This document shows, piece after piece, positions 46,181 through 55,328 of a DNA stretch of 64,000 nucleotides. Position 1 is the stretch's first letter. Each line of letters begins with the position of its first letter. The DNA lies in NCBI RefSeq assembly GCF_004011155.1, contig NZ_RJWG01000001.1:373189-437188 (forward strand), in the 5' to 3' direction. The notes under the pieces are model-generated. The model was not told the DNA's origin. It did no database searches and saw nothing but the letters and a program-made list of their open reading frames with translations. The position numbers were made by a program, and so were the translations under genes. The DNA is from Clostridium prolinivorans (lineage in GTDB: Bacteria > Bacillota > Clostridia > Clostridiales > Clostridiaceae).

Positions 46181-46182
46181 TT

Positions 46183-46632
46183 ATGATAATAAAATCAATT
46201 TATGCATTTCTTGCTTCTTTAGGATTTGGAGTATTATTTAATATAAAAGGCAAAAATTTATTTTTTGCTTCATTAGGCGGGGGAATAACATGGGGTATAT
46301 ATTTAGTTGTTTTTAAATATTATAAATTTGATTTGTTTTCCCTTTTTATTGCTTCATTATTTGCAGGAATATATTCTGAAATTTTTGCTCGTATTTTAAA
46401 GACTCCTGTTACAACTTTTTCTATATGTTCTATAATAACACTAGTACCTGGTAGAGGTATGTATTATACTATGTTAGAATCAGTTCAGGGTAATATAAAT
46501 AATTTCCTAAGCACTGGACTTAACACTTTATCAAGTGCTGGTGCTATAGCTGTTGGTATATTATTAGCATCCTCTGTTACTAAAGTCATAACTTTTATAT
46601 TAAAAGCAAATAAAATTTCTAGCAATCGCTAG
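46183..46632 (+). CDS. Threonine/serine exporter family protein, C-terminal part (ThrE2, DUF3815)
   Basis: A 149-residue membrane protein with about five helices. It has the DUF3815/YjjB pattern: 'FGVLFNIKGKNLFFASLGGGITW' (split) and 'LVPGRGMYYTMLESVQGN'. It pairs with the upstream ThrE1-like gene with a 2-bp gap, so the two should form one transporter. It converges on csoR with a shared bidirectional terminator that contains both stop codons. Confidence 0.88.
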   Translation: MIIKSIYAFLASLGFGVLFNIKGKNLFFASLGGGITWGIYLVVFKYYKFDLFSLFIASLFAGIYSEIFARILKTPVTTFSICSIITLVPGRGMYYTMLESVQGNINNFLSTGLNTLSSAGAIAVGILLASSVTKVITFILKANKISSNR

Positions 46633-46643
46633 AAATTTTATTT
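46608..46643. terminator. Bidirectional terminator between thrE2 and csoR
   Basis: AAATAAAATTTCTAGC (46608-46623) and its exact complement at 46628-46643 enclose a 4-nt loop. Plus-strand exit is T-rich, and minus-strand too. The stop codons of both convergent genes lie within it (46630-46632 plus, 46638-46640 minus). Confidence 0.9.
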
Positions 46644-46892
46644 TATAAACATTAATAAGGCTTTCATTAATTCATCTACTTTATCTTTATTTTCATCTTC
46701 TTCACTTAAAATGCAACATTTTGCATAATTTTCTAAAATCATACCTCCAACTTTATTTATCGCTGAACGTATTGCAGCTATTTGTATAAGAATATCTTTG
46801 CAATTAGCATCATTTTCAATCATTTTTTCTATACCTTTTACCTGTCCTTCTATTCTTCTTAATCTATTTTGCATATCTTTTTTTATATCCAT
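46638..46892 (-). CDS. CsoR/FrmR/CstR family (DUF156) metal- or sulfide-responsive repressor
   Basis: An 84-residue all-helical repressor of the DUF156 family (RLRRIEGQVKGIEKMIE, then 'ILIQIAAIRSAINKVGG'). The two family cysteines are at 31 and 60 in the usual spacing. The intervening His of copper-sensing CsoR is Tyr56 here (ENYAKCC), and an extra Cys59 precedes Cys60. Loss of the His with retained Cys31/Cys60 is like persulfide-sensing CstR, so a sulfur or other ligand is possible. No copper ATPase, rhodanese or sulfurtransferase gene is beside it. The start is ATG 46892 after GGAGGGG. Confidence 0.88.
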   Translation of the reverse strand: MDIKKDMQNRLRRIEGQVKGIEKMIENDANCKDILIQIAAIRSAINKVGGMILENYAKCCILSEEDENKDKVDELMKALLMFIK

Positions 46893-46918
46893 TAATATTC
46901 CCCTCCAACTAGAAATTA

Positions 46919-46968
46919 AATTTAAAATATAACTGTGTTTATAAAAAAGCACAGTTATATTTTAAATT
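46919..46968 (-). terminator. Long-stem terminator after aspS
   Basis: A perfect 19-bp stem (46919-46937 with 46950-46968, core ATATAACTGTG) and a 12-nt loop. It contains the aspS stop and lies 27 bp before the csoR start. The minus-strand exit is TTTAATTTCT. It probably ends or attenuates transcription into csoR. Confidence 0.85.
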
Positions 46969-48742
46969 ATTCTTTTATCAAAATTCCAAGTTCATCAAGT
47001 TGTTTTTTATCAACTATATTAGGAGCTTCTGTCATTGGATCAAAAGCATTTTGATTTTTAGGGAACGCAATAACATCTTTAATATTATCAGTTCCGCTTA
47101 AAAACATAATAAGTCTATCAAATCCAAAAGCTAATCCACCGTGTGGTGGTGGTCCATATTTAAATGCTTCTAATAAAAATCCAAATCTTTCCCAAGCCTT
47201 TTCTTTAGTAAATCCAAGTAAATTAAATATCTTTTCTTGTAAATTTGTATCATGTATTCTTATACTTCCTCCACCAAGTTCTTCTCCATTTAAAACTATA
47301 TCATAAGCTTTAGCCCTTACTTTAAGAGGATCAGTATCTAAATATTTTATATCTTCATCCATAGGTGAAGTAAAAGGATGATGTTCAGCTACATATCTTT
47401 CTTCCTCTTCGTCATATGAAAACAAAGGAAACTCAGTAATCCATACAAAATTAAACTCATTATTATCTTTTAATATATCTAATTTTTTAGCTAGTTCTAA
47501 TCTCAATGCTCCTAAAGCTTGAAGAACTATTTTATTTTTATCTGAAACAATTAAAACTAAGTCTCCTTCTTTAGCACTTGTTTTTTCTAATATGAATTTT
47601 ATTTCTTCTTCTTTTAAAAATTTTGAAATTGGAGATTTTATTCCATCTTCTTTCCAAGCAATCCAAGTTAATCCTTTTGCTTTATATCCTTTAACAAATT
47701 CTGAAAGCCTATCTAAATCTTTTCTTCCCATATTTGCACAATTATCAACTTTTATAGCTCTAACACTTCCTCCATTTCCAATAACTTCAGTAAATACCTT
47801 AAAATCACTTTTTCTTACTTCATTACTTATATCTATTATTTCCATTCCAAATCTAAGATCAGGTTTATCTGTTCCATATTTTTCCATTGCAGTTTTATAT
47901 GGCATCCTTTTAATAGGAGTTTCTACTTCAATATTTAGTATTTCTTTAAATACTTTTTTAATAAGTCCTTCGTTTAAAGCTATGACATCATCTTCTTCTA
48001 CAAAACTCATTTCAATATCAACTTGAGTAAATTCAGGCTGCCTATTAGCTCTTAAATCCTCATCTCTAAAACACTTTGTTATTTGAAAATATTTATCAAA
48101 TCCAGATACCATTAATAACTGTTTAAAAAGTTGAGGAGATTGAGGTAATGCATAAAACATCCCATTATAGTTTCTACTAGGTACAAGATAATCTCTAGCA
48201 CCTTCAGGAGTACTTTTTGTAAGTATAGGTGTTTCAATTTCTAAAAAGCCATTTTCATCTAAATAATCTCTAATTAATTTAGCAGCTTTATGTCTTATCT
48301 TAAAAATATTTTGCATGTCAGGTCTTCTAAGATCTAAATACCTATATTTCATCCTAATGTTTTCTGATGCATCTAAATTTTCTTTTATATATATAGGTGG
48401 AGTTTCTGATTCAGATAAAATTTTTATATTTTTACCTTTTAACTCTATCATGCCAGTAGGTAAATTAGGGTTTGGGGATTCTCTTTTAACTATTTCACCA
48501 GTAACAGCTATACAATATTCAGACTTTAATTCATCTGCTTTTATAAAAGCATTATTATCTATAGTATCACCAAATACAACTTGTAAAATTCCACTTCTGT
48601 CCCTTAAATCTACAAAAATTAATCCTCCTAAATTCCTTTTTCTTTGTACCCATCCCATAACTGTAACTGTTTGCCCAACATTGTTTTCTTTAAGTTCTCC
48701 GCACATTATCGTTCTTTTCAATCCTAAAAGTGCTTCTCCCAT
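46967..48742 (-). CDS. aspS: Aspartyl-tRNA synthetase (bacterial type)
   Basis: Charges tRNA-Asp. N-terminal OB-fold anticodon domain (about 12-110, with GWVQRKRNLGGLIFVDLRDRSG as two blocks), class II core with motif 1-3 elements such as 'ETPILTKSTPEGARDYL', FRDEDLRANRQPEFTQVD and 'GLAFGFDRL'. A GAD insertion (~290-420) marks the bacterial-type enzyme. It has 591 residues from the chosen ATG at 48742; an ATG two codons earlier sits inside the GGAGG region. Whether it also charges tRNA-Asn cannot be told here. It follows hemZ by 61 bp. Confidence 0.95.
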   Translation of the reverse strand: MGEALLGLKRTIMCGELKENNVGQTVTVMGWVQRKRNLGGLIFVDLRDRSGILQVVFGDTIDNNAFIKADELKSEYCIAVTGEIVKRESPNPNLPTGMIELKGKNIKILSESETPPIYIKENLDASENIRMKYRYLDLRRPDMQNIFKIRHKAAKLIRDYLDENGFLEIETPILTKSTPEGARDYLVPSRNYNGMFYALPQSPQLFKQLLMVSGFDKYFQITKCFRDEDLRANRQPEFTQVDIEMSFVEEDDVIALNEGLIKKVFKEILNIEVETPIKRMPYKTAMEKYGTDKPDLRFGMEIIDISNEVRKSDFKVFTEVIGNGGSVRAIKVDNCANMGRKDLDRLSEFVKGYKAKGLTWIAWKEDGIKSPISKFLKEEEIKFILEKTSAKEGDLVLIVSDKNKIVLQALGALRLELAKKLDILKDNNEFNFVWITEFPLFSYDEEEERYVAEHHPFTSPMDEDIKYLDTDPLKVRAKAYDIVLNGEELGGGSIRIHDTNLQEKIFNLLGFTKEKAWERFGFLLEAFKYGPPPHGGLAFGFDRLIMFLSGTDNIKDVIAFPKNQNAFDPMTEAPNIVDKKQLDELGILIKE

Positions 48743-48803
48743 TTTCATTCCTCCTCGTATAATAAGCTTATAGTCAGTTAAATGACTGATAAATATAAAT
48801 TAT

Positions 48804-50231
48804 TTAATTATATAAACTTTTTAACAAATTAATTTTTTTGTTTATCATTTCATCAATTCTATTAATATATTCATTTACATCTTTTATATTAGCAAACCTT
48901 TCTATTCTATTTTCATCTAAAAATACAATTTTAGAAACTGCATCTGCTCCAAATGCTATTATACTTTGTTTTTCTTCAATCATTTGTATATTATATATAC
49001 TTTCTTTTCTCTGCTTTGCATATCCTATATTTTCCATGTTGCCGAACATGTTCTTTTGTCTATACATATAATATGGTTTCATGTTTAAATCATTTGCTAA
49101 TAATACTGTTTCTTCATACATATCATTTATTTCTTTTTGACTTAATTCTTCTAGTTTATTTTTATTAATTAAATTTTCATGTAATTTAGATGCTCTTTTA
49201 ATAGATAACCCATGAACTGTTATACTATCTGGATTAAGTTCTTTAATTTTTTTACAAGTTTTATTAATATGTTCTAACTTTTCTCCCATAAGCCCAACTA
49301 TAATATCCATATTTATATTAGAAAATCCTAACTCCCTAGCTAAATTAAATTTATCAACAACATCCAAAGAAGTATGATTTCTTCCTATTTTTTTCAAAGT
49401 GTCATCATTCATAGTTTGAGGATTTATACTTATTCTGTCTACCTCAAACTTTTTCATAGTTTTAAGCTTATTTTCTGTAATGCTATCCGGTCTACCGCAT
49501 TCAACTGTAAATTCCTGAATATCCATTTTATTTATTAAATTATCATATATAAATTCCATTATATCATAAAACTCGTAATCATTTATGGAAGTAGGAGTTC
49601 CTCCACCAAAATATACACACTGAATTTTTAAATTTTTTTCTTTTATAAAATTTATAATAGTAGATATCTCCTTTTTCAACGCAACTAAATATGGATTAAC
49701 CAATTTGTTGCATCTTGATATAGGGTTAGAAGTAAATGAACAGTATAAACATCGTGTGGGACAAAATGGCATACCTATGTATATACTTATAGTATTAGAA
49801 TCTTTATTAATAAATTTTTCTTCAGATTTCGCAATATCTATACATAATTTAGCTTTATTTAATTTTGTATTATAATGTTCTTTATAGTATTTTATTATTT
49901 CTTCTTCGGTTTTACCATTTTGAATTAAACTTAAAGCAATTTTACTAGGTCTAATTCCAATTAATGTTCCCCATGGAAATTCTTTGTTTGTTGCATTTTT
50001 TAAAAAAGAAAATAATGCTAAATTTATAGATTCTTTAGAAGTTAATTTATAATCCTTTATAAATTCAAATTTATTATTATAAGAACTTATAATTATTTTT
50101 TTATCATCAATTATAATATTTATATCTCCTTCTTCATCTACAAATACAATATTTTCTAAAGTATAGTACAAATTAATAATTTGAAATACTTCATATCTAA
50201 ATTTCATATCATTTAAATATACTTTTATCAT
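48804..50231 (-). CDS. hemZ: Coproporphyrinogen III dehydrogenase-like protein HemZ
   Basis: A 475-residue radical SAM enzyme. The cluster motif CPTRCLYC is C-x3-C-x2-C at about 160-170, with 'YFGGGTPTS' and 'ECGRPDSI' characteristic of the HemN/HemZ branch. The N-terminal 150 residues are the HemZ-specific extension. HemZ was named for oxygen-independent coproporphyrinogen III oxidation, but homologues of the group have varied roles, and no heme pathway is seen here. Its location beside aspS and the MBL hydrolase is common in clostridia. Confidence 0.88.
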   Translation of the reverse strand: MIKVYLNDMKFRYEVFQIINLYYTLENIVFVDEEGDINIIIDDKKIIISSYNNKFEFIKDYKLTSKESINLALFSFLKNATNKEFPWGTLIGIRPSKIALSLIQNGKTEEEIIKYYKEHYNTKLNKAKLCIDIAKSEEKFINKDSNTISIYIGMPFCPTRCLYCSFTSNPISRCNKLVNPYLVALKKEISTIINFIKEKNLKIQCVYFGGGTPTSINDYEFYDIMEFIYDNLINKMDIQEFTVECGRPDSITENKLKTMKKFEVDRISINPQTMNDDTLKKIGRNHTSLDVVDKFNLARELGFSNINMDIIVGLMGEKLEHINKTCKKIKELNPDSITVHGLSIKRASKLHENLINKNKLEELSQKEINDMYEETVLLANDLNMKPYYMYRQKNMFGNMENIGYAKQRKESIYNIQMIEEKQSIIAFGADAVSKIVFLDENRIERFANIKDVNEYINRIDEMINKKINLLKSLYN

Positions 50232-50269
50232 AATTACTCCTAAATTTTTTATATTATAAATTTAAAATA

Positions 50270-50884
50270 CTATATAAAAGGATTATTTTCTTTTTCATAT
50301 TTTATATTAGTTTGAGCACCGTGACCTGGAAATACAATAAAATTATCATTTAGAGTAAATAATTTATTTTTTATACTTTTTATAAGTACATCGAAATTAC
50401 CACCGCTTAAATCAGTTCTCCCAATTGAACGCAAAAATAAAGTATCTCCAGTAAATAATTTATCATCAACTTTATAACACACTCCTCCAGGGCTATGACC
50501 TGGAGTTTCTATACATTCTATAGATAAATTCCCTAAATTAAAAACTTTCCCATCTTCAACATCCATATTAAATGTTACATCTTTGCCTTTAAATTTTAAA
50601 GGTCCGAACATAAATTCTCCATTTTGTATAAGTTCTCCATCATTTTTATTTATATAAGCCTTTACACCAAAAGCTTCTTTAAGTTGCCCAACCGCTCCTA
50701 TATGATCTATATGACCATGGGTTAAAAGAATAAATTTAACTAATACATTTAAAGATTTTATGTATTCTACAAGCTCATCCCCATTCTCTCCAGGATCGAT
50801 TATTGCACATTCATTTGTAATATCATCAATTAAAATATAACAATTGGCAGCATATATTCCTACTGGTATTCGTTTGACTATCAT
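50270..50884 (-). CDS. MBL-fold metallohydrolase (YqgX/GloB-like)
   Basis: A 204-residue metallo-beta-lactamase-fold protein with 'LLTHGHIDHIGAV' (HxHxDH zinc motif), 'ETPGHSPGGVCY' and 'LFTGDTLF', ending in 'VFPGHGAQTNIKYEKENNPF'. Similar proteins hydrolyse glyoxalase II-type or thioester substrates; this one is unassigned. It lies 14 bp after dtd in the rel-dtd-MBL-hemZ order typical of clostridia. Cytosolic. Confidence 0.9.
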   Translation of the reverse strand: MIVKRIPVGIYAANCYILIDDITNECAIIDPGENGDELVEYIKSLNVLVKFILLTHGHIDHIGAVGQLKEAFGVKAYINKNDGELIQNGEFMFGPLKFKGKDVTFNMDVEDGKVFNLGNLSIECIETPGHSPGGVCYKVDDKLFTGDTLFLRSIGRTDLSGGNFDVLIKSIKNKLFTLNDNFIVFPGHGAQTNIKYEKENNPFI

Positions 50885-50898
50885 GATAAGTCACCTCA

Positions 50899-51348
50899 TT
50901 AAAATGTTTTTTTACTATCTATTAAAAGTGTAACAGGACCATCATTTTCAATATTTACAATCATTTCAGCTCCAAATATGCCTGTTTCAACCTTTTTTAA
51001 AGTCTTTTTACATTCAAATATAAATTCATTATAAAGTTTTTCTGCTTCTTCCCCTCCAAGTGCTCCCATAAAATTAGGTCTTCGTCCTTTTCTACAATCA
51101 CCATATAATGTAAATTGGGAAACTACAAGTAGTTCCCCTTCTACTTCCAATAAAGATTTATTCATTTTACCATTTTCATCTTCAAAAATTCTCAAATTTA
51201 AAATTTTATCTTTTAAATAAACTATATCTTCTATAGTATCTTCTTTTGATATCCCAATTAGCACATTTAGGCCAGCACCAATCTCTCCAACAACTTTACC
51301 TTCTACAATAACGCTTGAAGACCTTACTCTTTGAACTACAGCTCTCAC
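50899..51348 (-). CDS. dtd: D-aminoacyl-tRNA deacylase
   Basis: Removes D-amino acids (and glycine) mischarged on t[21 protein letters not shown] opens the fold, [17 protein letters not shown] carries the SQxxL motif, and '[12 protein letters not shown]' the Gly-Pro motif of the cross-subunit active site. Length 149 residues. It follows rel by 15 bp. Confidence 0.96.
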   Translation of the reverse strand: MRAVVQRVRSSSVIVEGKVVGEIGAGLNVLIGISKEDTIEDIVYLKDKILNLRIFEDENGKMNKSLLEVEGELLVVSQFTLYGDCRKGRRPNFMGALGGEEAEKLYNEFIFECKKTLKKVETGIFGAEMIVNIENDGPVTLLIDSKKTF

Positions 51349-51363
51349 TATTTTTCACTCCTA

Positions 51364-53556
51364 TTAAGTTTTAGTTCTATATATTTCCATTACACCATAT
51401 AGCTTTTTAATTTTTTTCATTAACTCTTTAAGATGTTCTACATCTGAAATTTTTAATTTGATATTTATAATGGCAATATTATTTTTTATTGTTTTAGCGT
51501 TAATTGCACATAAATATGTTTTTGTTTCAATTATAAGTTCCATTATTTCTGATAATAAGCCCTCTCTATCTTCAGCTTTTACTTGTATTTCAGTAACATA
51601 TTCAGATCCCTTTGAGGTTCCCCAACTTACATCAACAATCTTATTTTCAACATTTGCAAGCAATGATTCTATATTTTTACAATCTTTTCTGTGTATAGAT
51701 ACTCCTCTACCCTTAGTTATATATCCTATTATTTCATCTCCAGGTACAGGATTGCAGCACTTTGCAAATCTTACTAAAATATTGCTTATACCTTTAACAA
51801 CAATTCCTGGATTATTTCCTTTAATTTTTTTAGAATTATCATGGTTTTTTGCAATTGTCTTATTTATTTGTTCATCTAAATTTTTCACATTTTGAATTGT
51901 ATTTTTATTTCCTTTTAAGTAATTTTCTTTTATCTTACTTACAATACTAGAAGCCGCTATATCTCCAGCTGCTACAGCTGCAAATATATCTTCTAAACTA
52001 TTCATATTATATTTTTTTAATAATTGATCAATTATATCTCCCTTTGCAATTTCACCAAAATTAAATCCTTGCTTTTTGGTTTCTTTTTCTAAAAGATCTC
52101 TTCCTTTTATGATATTTTCTTCTCTTTTTACTTTTTTAAACCAAGCTCTTATCTTACTTTTAGCTTGATTACTTTTGGTTATATTAAGCCAATCAATACT
52201 TGGGCCTTTAGCTATAGATGAAGTCAATATTTCAACTATTTCACCTGTTTTAAGCTTATAGTCTAAAGGAACCATCCTACCGTTAACTTTAGCCCCTATA
52301 CATCTATTACCTATATCTGTATGAATTTTGTAAGCAAAATCTATAGGCGTTGATTCATTTGGTAGATTAATAACTTCGCCTTTAGGCGTAAAAACAAATA
52401 TTTCATCTGAAAAAAGATCTATTTTAAAACTTTCCATAAACTCTTCTGCATCGGAAGTATCTCTTTGCCATTCTAGTATCTCTCTAAGCCATGAAAGTTT
52501 TGAATCAAGATTTCCTTCATTGCTTTCATTGCCTTCTTTATACTTCCAATGAGCTGCTATACCATATTCTGCAGTTTTGTGCATTTCAAAAGTTCTAATT
52601 TGTATTTCAAAAGGTTTCCCCTCATGCCCTATAACAGTAGAATGAAGAGATTGATACATATTAGGCTTTGGCATAGCAATATAATCTTTAAATCGCCCTG
52701 GAATAGGTTTATACATAGTATGGACTATTCCTAAAGCCGCATAACAGTCTCTAACACTATTGACTAAAATTCTTACTGCTGTCAAATCAAAAATTTGATC
52801 AATTGTTTTATTTTTATTAACCATTTTTCTATATATGCTATAAAAATGTTTAGGTCTTCCATCTATATCTGCTTCGATTCCAGCTTTCTCTAAATTTTCT
52901 TTTAATTCTTTTGTAATTTTAGAAATATATGCTTCTCTTTCTGCTCTTTTTTCAGAAATTTTTTGTACTAAATCATAATATTCATTAGGATTTGTATATC
53001 TAAATGCTAGGTCTTCTAGTTCCCATTTTATCTTAGAAATACCTAATCTATGAGCAAGAGGAGCATAAATGTCAAAAGTTTCTTTAGCTGTCTGCTTTTG
53101 CTTTTCTACAGGTCTATATTTTAAAGTCCTCATATTATGAAGCCTATCTGCAAGTTTTATCAAAATAACTCTTACATCTTTAGCCATAGCTAATAACATT
53201 TTTCTAACATTGTCAGCTTGTTGCTCTTCTTTAGTTTTAAATTGTATTTTATCTAATTTAGTTACTCCTTCAACTAAATCAGCAACTTCCGAATTAAATT
53301 CCTTAACAATGTCTTCATAAGTATAAGGAGTATCTTCTATTACATCATGGAGTAATCCCGCAACAATTGTATTTGTATCTAAACCCATTTCAGCTAATAT
53401 ACAGGCAACTTCTAGAGGATGAATAATATAAGGTTCTCCTGATTCTCTTTTTTGATTTTTATGAGCATCAAAAGCAAAATTATAAGCTTTAGTTACAAAT
53501 TCTTTATCCACATTATTACAATTATTATCAATTTTATCCATCAACTTGCTAAGCAT
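51364..53556 (-). CDS. rel: Bifunctional (p)ppGpp synthetase/hydrolase Rel
   Basis: The stringent-response enzyme. In order: HD hydrolase with LLHDVIEDT (about 67-76), synthetase with 'DIDGRPKHFYSIYRKM' (the RxKH form, typical of bifunctional enzymes), TGS with FTPKGEVINLPNESTPIDFAY, helical/zinc-finger region with 'RFAKCCNPVPGDEIIGYI', and a C-terminal ACT domain (~655-730). Length of 730 residues is standard. It is downstream of apt, separated by 128 bp with a hairpin. Confidence 0.97.
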   Translation of the reverse strand: MLSKLMDKIDNNCNNVDKEFVTKAYNFAFDAHKNQKRESGEPYIIHPLEVACILAEMGLDTNTIVAGLLHDVIEDTPYTYEDIVKEFNSEVADLVEGVTKLDKIQFKTKEEQQADNVRKMLLAMAKDVRVILIKLADRLHNMRTLKYRPVEKQKQTAKETFDIYAPLAHRLGISKIKWELEDLAFRYTNPNEYYDLVQKISEKRAEREAYISKITKELKENLEKAGIEADIDGRPKHFYSIYRKMVNKNKTIDQIFDLTAVRILVNSVRDCYAALGIVHTMYKPIPGRFKDYIAMPKPNMYQSLHSTVIGHEGKPFEIQIRTFEMHKTAEYGIAAHWKYKEGNESNEGNLDSKLSWLREILEWQRDTSDAEEFMESFKIDLFSDEIFVFTPKGEVINLPNESTPIDFAYKIHTDIGNRCIGAKVNGRMVPLDYKLKTGEIVEILTSSIAKGPSIDWLNITKSNQAKSKIRAWFKKVKREENIIKGRDLLEKETKKQGFNFGEIAKGDIIDQLLKKYNMNSLEDIFAAVAAGDIAASSIVSKIKENYLKGNKNTIQNVKNLDEQINKTIAKNHDNSKKIKGNNPGIVVKGISNILVRFAKCCNPVPGDEIIGYITKGRGVSIHRKDCKNIESLLANVENKIVDVSWGTSKGSEYVTEIQVKAEDREGLLSEIMELIIETKTYLCAINAKTIKNNIAIINIKLKISDVEHLKELMKKIKKLYGVMEIYRTKT

Positions 53557-53580
53557 TTGGGCTACTCTCCTAAAATCAAA

Positions 53581-53601
53581 GGCTGGTTAATAAAACCAGC
53601 C
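53581..53601 (-). terminator. Hairpin between apt and rel
   Basis: GGCTGGTT (53581-53588) and AACCAGCC (53594-53601), 5-nt loop. On the minus strand the exit is TTTGATTTTAGG, weakly T-rich; the plus-strand side has ATTATTTTTT. Probably partial termination or attenuation before rel. Confidence 0.6.
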
Positions 53602-53684
53602 ATTATTTTTTATAATAATTATATAATATTGTGTAGAATTTTGCAATTTAAATTTACTTAGTCATAAATTTTATCTTAAGAATA

Positions 53685-54203
53685 TTAAAAATCATATTTT
53701 ACTAAAGACATAATATCATATCCTTGAAGTTTATCTCTTCCCTTTAACTCTGTTAATTCAATTACAAAATTAATTGATACAACTTCTCCACCAACTTGTT
53801 CAATTAATTTTGCTACAGAACTTATAGTTCCTCCAGTAGCAAGTAAATCGTCTACTATAGCTACTCTTTGACCTGGTAATATAGCATCTTTATGGATTTC
53901 AAGTTCATCACTTCCATATTCAAGATCATATTTAACTCTTATAGTCTCAAAAGGAAGTTTACCTTTTTTTCTGACTGGTACAAATCCTGCTCCAATTGCA
54001 TAAGCTACAGGTGCTCCAAATAAAAATCCTCTTGCTTCTGGTCCTACTATTATATCTATGTTTTTGTCTTTTAAATAATTTGCTATTGTATCTATTGTAT
54101 ACTTTAAAGAGTCTTTATTTTGAAGTAAAGTAGTAACATCTTTAAAACTTATACCTTCTTTTGGAAAGTCTTCTATTACTCTAATATTTTCTTTTAAATC
54201 CAT
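53685..54203 (-). CDS. apt: Adenine phosphoribosyltransferase
   Basis: Converts adenine and PRPP to AMP in purine salvage. The PRPP-binding motif is [13 protein letters not shown], and the start [18 protein letters not shown] with [14 protein letters not shown] fits Apt. Length 172 residues. Order secF-apt-rel is as in many Firmicutes, although recJ, usually between secF and apt, is absent; a 230-bp AT-rich gap takes its place. Confidence 0.96.
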   Translation of the reverse strand: MDLKENIRVIEDFPKEGISFKDVTTLLQNKDSLKYTIDTIANYLKDKNIDIIVGPEARGFLFGAPVAYAIGAGFVPVRKKGKLPFETIRVKYDLEYGSDELEIHKDAILPGQRVAIVDDLLATGGTISSVAKLIEQVGGEVVSINFVIELTELKGRDKLQGYDIMSLVKYDF

Positions 54204-54400
54204 CTTATTTCCCCCTCAATTTTATATTTATAATAGGTAAAGTAAACTCTAACATCATTTGCTGTTAATCATTATTTTCAAATATAAAATCAAATGTAAT
54301 ACATAATTTTATATTATTAAATAACTTTACTTAATAAAAACACTATTACATTATAATTAATTATTTGTATATATTCAAGTTTTTAAATTTAAATATACTA

Positions 54401-54430
54401 AAAAACTTCAGAGTATTCTCTGAAGTTTTT
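54401..54430 (-). terminator. Intrinsic terminator of secDF
   Basis: AAAAACTTCAGAG (54401-54413) and CTCTGAAGTTTTT (54418-54430), 4-nt loop, three bases before the secF stop codon. Clear terminator for the secD-secF message. Confidence 0.9.
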
Positions 54431-54433
54431 TTA

Positions 54434-55321
54434 TTAAGCAACTTTAACTGTTTTTGATTTTTTAGATCTCTTTTTTAATATTACCCAAAATGGAGTTGCT
54501 ATAAATATTGAAGAATAAGTACCAGATATTACACCAACTAATAAAGGTACAGTGAATTCTCTAACTGACGGAACATAAAAATACAATACAATCAGTGCTA
54601 TTATAACTGCTAAACCAGTATTTATAGATCTAGCCATAGTTTGTGTCATACTTGCATTTGCAAGAGCAACCGGATCTGATTTCTTTATATATTTTTGATT
54701 TTCTCTTATTCTATCAAATACAACTATTGTATCATTTATAGAATATCCTACAATAGTTAACATAGCTGCTATAAATGGTGAATTTACTGGAAGTTTAAAC
54801 ATTGCATAAAATCCCAAAACTACAAGTACATCATGTACCAAAGATAACATAGCTGCAATTCCAAATTTAAATTCAAATCTTATTGCAATATATATAAGCA
54901 TACCAATTATAGCAATACTTACTGCTATAATAGATTTTTGCCTTAGTTCTTTTCCTACAGAAGCTCCTATTCTTTCTTGAGATATAATTGCTTTATCTTC
55001 AAGCTTATATTTTTCTTTTAATTCTTTAAATACTAAATCAACTTGCTCATCAGTTATATCTTTACTTTTAACTTCTAGTTCTACTGTATTTTTACCTTCA
55101 ACTTTAGAAAAATTAGTTTGAGCATCAGAAACATATTTGCTTAATATATCATCTATTTCTTTTTTATTTTCTTCCTTAGGCATTTCTATCCTAACTATTG
55201 TTCCTCCTGCAAAATCCAATCCAAATTGCAATCCGTTTTTCGCAAGAGAAACTAATCCTAATAATATAATAATACCTGATATAGTAAACCAAAGTGTAGT
55301 CTTTTCTATAATCTTTAGCAT
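54434..55321 (-). CDS. secF: Protein translocase accessory subunit SecF
   Basis: RND-type membrane protein that with SecD pulls preproteins through SecYEG using proton motive force. It has a first helix (~12-30), then an extracellular domain (~35-140), and five further helices. GLDFAGGT is the SecF signature near the first helix, with 'GYSINDTIVVFDRIREN' in the helix IV region. Length 295. It is separate from secD (7-bp gap), unlike the fused SecDF of B. subtilis. Confidence 0.96.
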   Translation of the reverse strand: MLKIIEKTTLWFTISGIIILLGLVSLAKNGLQFGLDFAGGTIVRIEMPKEENKKEIDDILSKYVSDAQTNFSKVEGKNTVELEVKSKDITDEQVDLVFKELKEKYKLEDKAIISQERIGASVGKELRQKSIIAVSIAIIGMLIYIAIRFEFKFGIAAMLSLVHDVLVVLGFYAMFKLPVNSPFIAAMLTIVGYSINDTIVVFDRIRENQKYIKKSDPVALANASMTQTMARSINTGLAVIIALIVLYFYVPSVREFTVPLLVGVISGTYSSIFIATPFWVILKKRSKKSKTVKVA

Positions 55322-55328
55322 AATACTT

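Noticed and set aside
47592-48026. Plus-strand open frame of 144 codons inside aspS
   Set aside because: Antisense to a conserved synthetase with no ribosome site or promoter; a shadow of aspS.
51458-51895. Plus-strand hydrophobic open frame of 145 codons inside rel
   Set aside because: Antisense shadow of the rel C-terminal region; apparent hydrophobicity is due to complementing Lys/Glu-rich codons in AT-rich DNA.
54204-54400. recJ remnant or purine riboswitch upstream of apt
   Set aside because: The 200-bp gap has no recognisable frame of recJ and no purine aptamer motifs such as the conserved loops; AT-rich filler only.
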